11,641 nucleotides of DNA, from positions 1-11,641 of the forward strand of contig CANGSN010000056.1 of assembly GCA_947455805.1 (NCBI GenBank), read 5' to 3'. The translations under genes were made by a program, and so were the position numbers. A model generated the notes under the pieces. The model was not told where the DNA came from. It saw only the letters and a list, made by a program, of their open reading frames with translations, and ran no database searches. Below, in pieces: positions 6,133 to 11,641 of the stretch. Positions within the stretch are counted from its first letter, which is position 1; every line of letters starts with the position of its first letter. This DNA comes from Planctomycetota bacterium. Lineage in GTDB: Bacteria; Planctomycetota; UBA1135; UBA2386.

Positions 6133-8523
6133 TCACCTGCCTCCTTCGATCGAGGCGCTCTTGCCGTTCGCCGGTTCCAGGTTGCGACCGAGCCGCATCA
6201 GGTAGGCGATGACGGCGATGATCTCGGTGTCCTGCTTGGCACCGGTCTTCTCCTTCTTCGCCAGGTTGCCGATCACGACGTCGGCCTGCGCGCGGTAGTC
6301 CGCTGCGGCCTTCGCGATCTGCTCGTCGCTGTAGGGCGTACCGAGCTTCTTCAGCACGCGCATCTTGTCGGCCACGCCGTCGACCGCGACCGTGCTGTCG
6401 AACAGCCACGGATACGCCGGCATGATCGACATGCTCTGGCCGATGCTCCAGTCGGCACCGTAGCGCGGGTCCATCATGTGGTCCCAGTGCCAAGCTTCGT
6501 CGTACTTGGTGCCGACACGCGCCAGATCCGGACCGGTGCGCTTGCTGCCCCACTGGAACGGGTGGTCGTACATCGACTCCTCGAGGCGGCTCGGACCGCC
6601 GAAGAAGCGCGTGTCGTCCTGGCGGTAGCGCAGCGTCTCGCTGCGGAACGGCCGGATCATCTGCGAGTGGCAGACGTAGCAGCCTTCGCGCACGTAGATG
6701 TCGCGGCCCGCCAGCTCGAGTGGCGTGTAGGGCTTGACGCAGACTTCACCGGCGGCGGTCAACGGCACCGCCTTGTCGGTGACGAGTCCGGGCAGCAGCT
6801 CGTAGAGGCCGCCGACCAGCACGGCGATCAACGTCAGCACCGAGAACGCCAGCGGGCGCGCCTCGATGTACTCGTGCCAGGTGTGGCGCCCGTCGCCGAT
6901 CGACTTCTTCAGCATGCCGGCCGCGAAAGCGACGATCGCCAGCAACAGCACGAGGCCGAGCACCGCGAGGCCGATGTTGGGATAGCCGAACATCGTCGCC
7001 GCGATCATGCCGAGCACGCTGACGACCACCGGCTTGCTGCCCAGCAGCTGCATCGCCGTCGGTTCGCCGGCCAGCGGCGCCGTACGGGTGACGGTGACTT
7101 CGGTCTCCACGGTGACGGCGCGGCCCGACATCGCGGTGGCCACGAGGTTCCACGCCATCATGCACCAGCCGACGAGGTAGAGGCCGCCGCCGATGCTGCG
7201 GGCCACGTACATGAGCTGCTGGCTGTTGATCACCGCGTTCCAGTCCGGGTACTGGAGAGCGCCTTCTGCAGTCTCGGCGCGCCACATCAGGCCCTGACTG
7301 ATGCCGGAGACCCACATCGCCGCGACGTAGATGAGAATACCGACGGTGCCGAGCCAGAAGTGCCAGTCGGCCATCTTCGTGCTGTGCAGCTTGGTGCCGA
7401 ACAGCTTGGGCACGAGCCAATAAAACATGCCCGCGGCCATGAAGCCGTTCCAACCGAGCGCGCCACTGTGCACGTGGCCGATGATCCAGTCGGTGTAGTG
7501 GCTGAGCGAGTTCACCGCCTTGATCGAGAGCAGCGGGCCCTCGAACGTCGCCATGCCGTAGAAGGTGACGCCGGCGACGAAGAACTTCAGCACCGGATCG
7601 GTGCGGACCTTGTGCCACGCGCCGCGCAGCGTCAGCAGGCCGTTCAGCATGCCGCCCCACGACGGCGCCCACAGCATCAGGCTGAACAGCATGCCCAGCG
7701 ACTGCGCCCAGTCGGGCAGTGCGGTGTTCAGCAGGTGGTGCGGGCCGGCCCAGATGTAGATGAACACCAGGGCCCAGAAGTGCACGATCGACAGCCGGTA
7801 GCTGAACACCGGCCGGTCCGCCGCCTTCGGCAGGAAGTAGTACATGATCCCGAGGATCGGCGTCGTCAGGAAGAAGGCGACCGCGTTGTGGCCGTACCAC
7901 CACTGCGTCAGCGCGTCCTGCGCGCCGGCGAACACGCCGTAGCTCTTCGTGCCGGTGACCGGCAGCGACATGTTGTTGACGAGGTAGAGCACCGCGATCG
8001 TCAACACCGTCGAGATGTAGAACCAGATCGAGACGTAGAGGTTCTTCTCGTTGCGGATCGCGAGCGTCCAGAAGAAGTTCACCGCGAAGGCGACCCAGAC
8101 GACGACGACCGCGAGGTCGAGGAACCACTCGAGCTCGGCGTACTCCTTGCCCTGCGTCATGCCGAGCGGCAGCGTGATCGCGGCGCCGAGGATGATCGCC
8201 TGCCAGCCCCACAGGTGGACCTTGCTGAGCAGGTCCGACGCCATGCGCGTCTTCAGCAGGCGCTGGGTGCTGTAGTAGACGCCGGCGAACATCATGTTGC
8301 CGACGAGGGCGAAGATGACGGCGTTCGTGTGCAGCGGCCGCAGGCGGCCGAACGACGTGTACGAGATGCCGAGATTCAGCGCCGGGAAGCTGAGCTGCAG
8401 CGCGATGACGAGACCGACCAGCAGGCCGATCACGCCGAACACGATGCTCGCCCAGACGAAGCCGCGCACGGTGCCGTCGTCGTAGACGACCTTGCGGGTT
8501 TCGGTGACGGTGGCGGAGTGCAT
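6133..8523 (-). CDS. ccoNO: Fused cbb3 oxidase subunits I and II (CcoN-CcoO)
   Basis: This 796-residue fusion forms the catalytic core that reduces oxygen to water with proton pumping. The CcoN part (about 1-465) has all the ligands: H65 and H352 for low-spin haem b, H350 for haem b3, and H212, H262 and H263 for CuB. Y256, six residues before H262, matches the cross-linked Tyr251 of Pseudomonas stutzeri. Residues 466-550 form a linker with two further hydrophobic segments (about 498-513 and 516-536), not expected from stand-alone CcoN. The CcoO part (about 555-796) has an anchor helix (558-580), haem c motif C615-Y-V-C618-H619 and axial M701 in SIMPAYPW. The frame runs unbroken from ATG 8523, five bases after ccoS, to TGA 6133. 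A frameshift artefact is unlikely because the linker is itself well-formed coding sequence. Confidence 0.96.
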   Translation of the reverse strand: MHSATVTETRKVVYDDGTVRGFVWASIVFGVIGLLVGLVIALQLSFPALNLGISYTSFGRLRPLHTNAVIFALVGNMMFAGVYYSTQRLLKTRMASDLLSKVHLWGWQAIILGAAITLPLGMTQGKEYAELEWFLDLAVVVVWVAFAVNFFWTLAIRNEKNLYVSIWFYISTVLTIAVLYLVNNMSLPVTGTKSYGVFAGAQDALTQWWYGHNAVAFFLTTPILGIMYYFLPKAADRPVFSYRLSIVHFWALVFIYIWAGPHHLLNTALPDWAQSLGMLFSLMLWAPSWGGMLNGLLTLRGAWHKVRTDPVLKFFVAGVTFYGMATFEGPLLSIKAVNSLSHYTDWIIGHVHSGALGWNGFMAAGMFYWLVPKLFGTKLHSTKMADWHFWLGTVGILIYVAAMWVSGISQGLMWRAETAEGALQYPDWNAVINSQQLMYVARSIGGGLYLVGWCMMAWNLVATAMSGRAVTVETEVTVTRTAPLAGEPTAMQLLGSKPVVVSVLGMIAATMFGYPNIGLAVLGLVLLLAIVAFAAGMLKKSIGDGRHTWHEYIEARPLAFSVLTLIAVLVGGLYELLPGLVTDKAVPLTAAGEVCVKPYTPLELAGRDIYVREGCYVCHSQMIRPFRSETLRYRQDDTRFFGGPSRLEESMYDHPFQWGSKRTGPDLARVGTKYDEAWHWDHMMDPRYGADWSIGQSMSIMPAYPWLFDSTVAVDGVADKMRVLKKLGTPYSDEQIAKAAADYRAQADVVIGNLAKKEKTGAKQDTEIIAVIAYLMRLGRNLEPANGKSASIEGGR

Positions 8524-8528
8524 GCGTC

Positions 8529-8726
8529 TTACCTAGGTTCGGGAGAGGTTGGAGTGGTGGATGGCGAGGCGCCGGGCGACGACGACGTGGTGTCGTCCTC
8601 GAGCGGCAGGAGGCAGAGGCGGTCGGCTTCGTGGCAGTCGCCCTGCTTCGCCGACCAGACGAAGAGCACGACCGAGCCGACCACCAGCAGGAGGCTGCAG
8701 AACAGCAGCACGGGAACGATGCTCAC
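8529..8726 (-). CDS. ccoS: CcoS-like cbb3 assembly protein
   Basis: This 65-residue single-pass membrane protein (helix about 4-24) is needed in other bacteria for maturation of the cbb3 oxidase. The helix ends in LFVWSAKQGD, comparable to the usual FxWAxxxGQ of CcoS, and is followed by an acidic LPLEDD segment. The start is GTG 8726, which overlaps the ccoI stop in a GTGA junction; a longer frame to 8837 runs inside ccoI and lacks coding features of its own. The last 20 residues are a Ser/Thr/Pro-rich tail. The call rests on size, helix, the QG and DD positions, and its place between ccoI and ccoNO. Confidence 0.85.
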   Translation of the reverse strand: MSIVPVLLFCSLLLVVGSVVLFVWSAKQGDCHEADRLCLLPLEDDTTSSSPGASPSTTPTSPEPR

Positions 8727-11104
8727 GCGGACCTCCGCGCCCGCTGGAAGCGGACGGTGGTGTGCAGGACGAGGGCGAGCGAACTGATGGGCATCAGCAC
8801 CGCGCAGAGCACGGGCGTCATCGCCGCCAGGAAGCACAGGACGAGGGTGATCGTGTTGTAGAGCAGCGCCAACGAGAGGTTGGTGCGCACCACGCCGGCG
8901 TGCAGATCGGCGACCTCGAACAGCGCGCGCACGGCACCGGCCTGCGCCCCGCGGAAGCAGAAGTCGGCGCGTGCTGGCAGCACCGGGCGGTCCATCGCCG
9001 GGGTGCCGGCGCAGAACGCGGCGGCGAACGCCGGCGCGTCGTTGAGGCCGTCGCCGACCATCATCAGGTCGTGGCGGTCGAGCGCCTGCACGGCCGCGGC
9101 CTTGTCGGCCGGCGCCATGCCGCCCCGCGCGTTCGCCGCCGGCACAGAGAGCAGTTCGGCGGCGCGCTGCACGCGGTCCTGGCGATCGCCCGACATCAGG
9201 TGCACCGACAGGCCGCGCCGCTGCAGCGCTGCGACCTCGTCGGCGGCGCCGGCGCGGAAGTCCTCTTCGAGGTCGAACACCGCGACCAGCTCGCCGTCAC
9301 AGGCGAACACGCACTCGCGCCGCGGATTGCTCGCCGCAGGCACGCCGCAGAACGCACGGCCGCCGAGGCGCCACTGCTTGCCGTCGGCGCTTGCCGCGAG
9401 TCCCTGGCCCGGCAGTTCCTCGACGGTGACGTCGGCGCGGAACGGCGCCTGCGGCAACGTCGCCAACACCGCCTGGCTGACCGGGTGGTTGCTCGACGCG
9501 ACCATCGTCGCCAGCACCGGCAGCGCGGCGGCGGGCACTTCGCCGTGCGCGCGCGCGCGCAGGCCACCGAACGTCACCGTGCCGGTCTTGTCGAACACGA
9601 CCTGGCGCACGACGCGCACCTTGTCGAGCAGGCTGCGCGTGCGCACGAACACGCCCTTGCGCCGCAACAGCGCCAGCGCCAGGTGGAAGGCCAGCGGCGT
9701 GGCGATGCCCATCGCGCACGGACAGGTGATGACCAGCACCGACACCGCCACCGGCAGCGACTGGCTCGGATCGATCCACGCCCACAGCAGCGCCCCGACG
9801 GTCGCCGCGACCAGCACGCCGAGCGCGTAGCTGCGGTTCAGCACGTGCCAGAAGCGCACGCGGCCGTGCGTCTCCTCGCGGTCGATCGGGTCCTGCCCGA
9901 GCAGCTGCGACAGGCCCGACGCGGCGTAGTCGGCGCGCACGATGGCACGCACCGCCTTCTGGCCAGCCTGGAACGCGCCCGCCGGCACGTCTTCGCCGCG
10001 CTGGAACGCACGCGGCTCGCTCTCGCCAGAGATCCAGTCGAGCGAGAAGCTGCCGACGTCGTCCTGCACCATGGCGCGCACCGGCACCAGGTCGCCCGGG
10101 GCCAGCAGCAGTTCGTCGCCGACGCGCAGCTGCTGCACCGGCACCAGCTGCACGACGTCGTCGGCGAGCCGCCGCGCGCGCATGTGCTCGGCGCCGTCGT
10201 CGGCCAGAACCTGGTCGCGGCTCTGGCTCAGCGTGCGCTGCTGCAGGAAGCGGCCGCCGAGCATGAACGCGATGAAGATGGCGACGGTGTCGAAGTAGGT
10301 CGCACCGCCGGTCAGCTGGCCGTAGACCGAACCCGCCCACGCCAGCAGCAGGCCGAGCGAGATCGGCAGATCCATGTGCACGACGCGCACGCGCAGGCCG
10401 GCGATCGCCGAGCGGAAGAACACCGGGCCACCGACCAGCACGCTGACCGTGCCGAGGCCGAGCAACACCCAGCCGAAGAGCGACCGCAGCGACGCGTCGG
10501 CGACCGCTTCGTCGAGCCCGAAGTAGAGGCTGACGGCGAGGATCATCGCGTTCATCGCGATGGCCGCACAGATGCCGAGGCGCACCAGGAGGCCGGTGTC
10601 GCGCGCGAGCTTGCGGCTCGGCGGCGCCATCGGATAGCCGAGGCTCGCCGCCTTCTGCAGGAACGCGGCCGCTGCTCCGCTGTCGGCCTCGTAGAGCAGC
10701 GTCGCCTGGCCGAGCGACGGCGCCACGTGCAGCGAGCGCGCGCCGGCGATGCGCTTCCACACCGTCTGCAGCAACCAGACGCACGCCGCACACCGCAGGC
10801 CCTGCACGTCGAGCACGAGGCGCACCGAAGCACCAGCTCCGGAAGGCGCGCCGGCCCCAGCAGGCGAACCGCACGCCGACGTCGCCTCGAGTTCGGGCAG
10901 CCAGTCGAACGCGGCCGCCTTCGGCACGCTGCCGACCGCACCGGTGGCGCGGCCACCGAGGTCGTAGAAGCGCAGCAGGCCTTCTTCCTGCAGCAGGCCG
11001 TGCACCGCCTCGCACCCCGCACAACAGAACGGCGAGCTACGTCGTTCGGTCGGCACCGCTAGGCCACAGTGCTTACACCCCGAGTCTCCCTTCGCGACCA
11101 CCAT
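8723..11104 (-). CDS. ccoI: CcoI/FixI-type copper P-type ATPase
   Basis: This 793-residue P1B-type ATPase moves copper across the inner membrane for cbb3 oxidase maturation. The N-terminal metal-binding region has C10/C13, C27/C28 and C31 in a zinc-ribbon-like arrangement. An HMA-like domain follows with C105-A-A-C108. Eight membrane helices are expected; the metal-site signatures are C461-P-C463, Y749-N750 and M771-x2-S774-S775, typical of copper transporters. Catalytic motifs are SGES (359-362), D505 in DKTGT, HP (540-541) and GDGLND (684-689). Start chosen at ATG 11104 because GGAGG (11110-11114 on the complement) sits 5 bases upstream; the longer GTG start at 11191 would run across the divergent gene's start. 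It is the first gene of the operon and overlaps ccoS. Confidence 0.95.
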   Translation of the reverse strand: MVVAKGDSGCKHCGLAVPTERRSSPFCCAGCEAVHGLLQEEGLLRFYDLGGRATGAVGSVPKAAAFDWLPELEATSACGSPAGAGAPSGAGASVRLVLDVQGLRCAACVWLLQTVWKRIAGARSLHVAPSLGQATLLYEADSGAAAAFLQKAASLGYPMAPPSRKLARDTGLLVRLGICAAIAMNAMILAVSLYFGLDEAVADASLRSLFGWVLLGLGTVSVLVGGPVFFRSAIAGLRVRVVHMDLPISLGLLLAWAGSVYGQLTGGATYFDTVAIFIAFMLGGRFLQQRTLSQSRDQVLADDGAEHMRARRLADDVVQLVPVQQLRVGDELLLAPGDLVPVRAMVQDDVGSFSLDWISGESEPRAFQRGEDVPAGAFQAGQKAVRAIVRADYAASGLSQLLGQDPIDREETHGRVRFWHVLNRSYALGVLVAATVGALLWAWIDPSQSLPVAVSVLVITCPCAMGIATPLAFHLALALLRRKGVFVRTRSLLDKVRVVRQVVFDKTGTVTFGGLRARAHGEVPAAALPVLATMVASSNHPVSQAVLATLPQAPFRADVTVEELPGQGLAASADGKQWRLGGRAFCGVPAASNPRRECVFACDGELVAVFDLEEDFRAGAADEVAALQRRGLSVHLMSGDRQDRVQRAAELLSVPAANARGGMAPADKAAAVQALDRHDLMMVGDGLNDAPAFAAAFCAGTPAMDRPVLPARADFCFRGAQAGAVRALFEVADLHAGVVRTNLSLALLYNTITLVLCFLAAMTPVLCAVLMPISSLALVLHTTVRFQRARRSA

Positions 11105-11109
11105 CGCGT

Positions 11110-11114
11110 CCTCC
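11110..11114 (-). promoter_or_regulatory. Ribosome binding site of ccoI
   Basis: The complement reads GGAGG, five bases before ATG 11104. This decides in favour of the shorter ccoI start over GTG 11191. Confidence 0.8.
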
Positions 11115-11130
11115 GCTGAAATGCGGGGGC

Positions 11131-11149
11131 GCGACGGTAGTTCCGTCGC
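11131..11149. promoter_or_regulatory. Perfect 7-bp dyad in ccoI/safE-like divergent gap
   Basis: GCGACGG (11131-11137) and CCGTCGC (11143-11149) are exact inverted repeats around TAGTT. The dyad is centred at 11140 in an 80-bp gap, 26 bases from the ccoI start and 35 from the divergent start. It could be an operator for both genes or a leader hairpin. It does not resemble an FNR box. Confidence 0.5.
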
Positions 11150-11184
11150 AGAGACTTCCGGTCGGAGCCTCACAAGATCAGCCA

Positions 11185-11641
11185 ATGACACCCTGGTTCG
11201 AAAGTTTCGTCTTCGGCGCGGCCAACTCGCTGCACTGCGCGTGCATGTGCGGCCCGCTCGCCCTCTGCTTCCAGGGAGGAGCCAGAGGGGCGATGGCGTA
11301 TCACGTGCTTCGCACGATCTCGTATGGGGCGGTCGGCGTAGGACTCGGGGGGATCGGTGCGACCCTCGGCAGCGGACAACTCGGTACGCCGACCGCGTGG
11401 GTGTCGTTCGTGCTCGCCGCGGGCCTCGTGGTGCTGGCGCTGCTCGGCGAACGCGGCGCGTTGAAGATCCCCGGTCTCGGCCAACTGCTGCAGCGCGCGA
11501 TGACGAAGTCGCGCGGCCTGTCGCCGACGATCCGCGCCGGCCTGCTCGGCTTCGCCACGCCGCTGCTGCCGTGCGGCCTGCTTTGGGCCGCGTGTGCCGG
11601 CGCCGCCGTCTCCGGCTCGGCGCTCGGCGGCGGCGGCGTGA
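11185..11641 (+). CDS. TauE/SafE-like (COG2836) membrane protein, 5' part
   Basis: The gene runs off the right edge; 152 residues are visible from ATG 11185. The N-terminus MTPWFESFVFGAANSLHCAC leads into MCGPLAL, giving the H17-C18-x2-M21-C22-G motif of the COG2836 'sulfite exporter TauE/SafE' membrane proteins. Hydrophobic segments follow, and a second cysteine lies in the TPLLPCGLLW segment near residues 130-139. Members are often found near ccoG/ccoH/ccoI. The HCxxMCG and PCG motifs suggest metal or thiol handling rather than true sulfite export. It is divergent from ccoI by 80 bp. No good Shine-Dalgarno lies close upstream (GGAG is 17 bases away), but no alternative in-frame start precedes it. 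Family call is fairly confident; substrate unknown. Confidence 0.8.
   Translation, partial: MTPWFESFVFGAANSLHCACMCGPLALCFQGGARGAMAYHVLRTISYGAVGVGLGGIGATLGSGQLGTPTAWVSFVLAAGLVVLALLGERGALKIPGLGQLLQRAMTKSRGLSPTIRAGLLGFATPLLPCGLLWAACAGAAVSGSALGGGGV

Noticed and set aside
6130..8787. Long + strand open frame (885 codons) opposite ccoNO
   Set aside because: Its product is dominated by Arg, His, Asp, Val and Ala with no recognisable domain, as expected from reading a GC-rich gene backwards. The minus-strand frame has all cbb3 ligands.
9547..9558. Alternating GC run (12 bp) in ccoI
   Set aside because: It encodes Ala/Arg codons in frame in a GC-rich gene; nothing beyond composition is needed to explain it.
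8549..11062. Long + strand open frame (837 codons) opposite ccoI
   Set aside because: Same low-complexity Arg/His-rich composition; the minus frame carries complete P-type ATPase motifs.
11105..11191. Longer ccoI starting at GTG 11191
   Set aside because: It would overlap the start of the divergent SafE-like gene and adds no family-conserved residues; ATG 11104 has a GGAGG site 5 bases upstream.
1..11641. CRISPR array, tRNA, rRNA or complete insertion sequence
   Set aside because: No regularly spaced repeats, cloverleaf sequences, rRNA segments or terminal inverted repeats were recognised by eye; only the edge transposase-domain fragment is element-related.

Overview
The window is strongly GC-rich, with G/C-dominated third codon positions and dense, tightly packed genes. 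It carries an aerobic or microaerobic respiration island of a Gram-negative-type bacterium. The phylum cannot be fixed from the sequence. The fused ccoN-ccoO gene and the order ccoI-ccoS-ccoNO-ccoQ-ccoP-ccoG resemble clusters I recall from Bacteroidetes. The base composition and the type of transposase-like protein at the left edge fit better with a high-GC group such as Planctomycetota or Myxococcota. This placement is a low-confidence inference.

Layout: (1) 3-338 (+) is the 3' end of a Y1/IS200-like (REP-associated type) transposase-domain gene. It is followed by a perfect 15-bp palindromic stem-loop (384-416) lying between convergent genes. (2) 421-2180 (-) is a two-gene signalling operon: a REC-histidine kinase with no other sensor domain, and a NarL/LuxR-type response regulator whose start overlaps the kinase stop (ATGA). 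(3) Divergent from it across a 179-bp gap containing an 11-C tract, 2360-3646 (+) encodes a membrane-anchored PAS histidine kinase. Its PAS domain keeps the FixL haem pocket, including the proximal His and both pocket Arg residues. (4) 3647-3772 is a convergent gap filled with three GC-rich hairpins. (5) 3773-11104 (-) is a complete cbb3 oxidase operon, transcribed ccoI (copper P-type ATPase), ccoS, ccoNO fusion, ccoQ, ccoP (one haem c only) and ccoG. Most junctions overlap or are a few bases apart. (6) 11185 to the right edge (+) is the 5' part of a TauE/SafE-like (COG2836) membrane protein, divergent from ccoI. A perfect 7-bp dyad lies midway between the two starts.

How the parts may work together: CcoI, CcoS, CcoG and probably the SafE-like protein supply copper and assembly functions for the high-affinity oxidase CcoNO-Q-P. 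The three signalling proteins form a plausible oxygen-sensing relay: FixL-like haem kinase, then REC-kinase, then LuxR-type regulator. Their proximity suggests control of the oxidase operon. The relay order and the target are inference. The most interesting content is this non-standard FixL-like circuit beside a streamlined cbb3 oxidase with a CcoN-CcoO fusion and a mono-haem CcoP.
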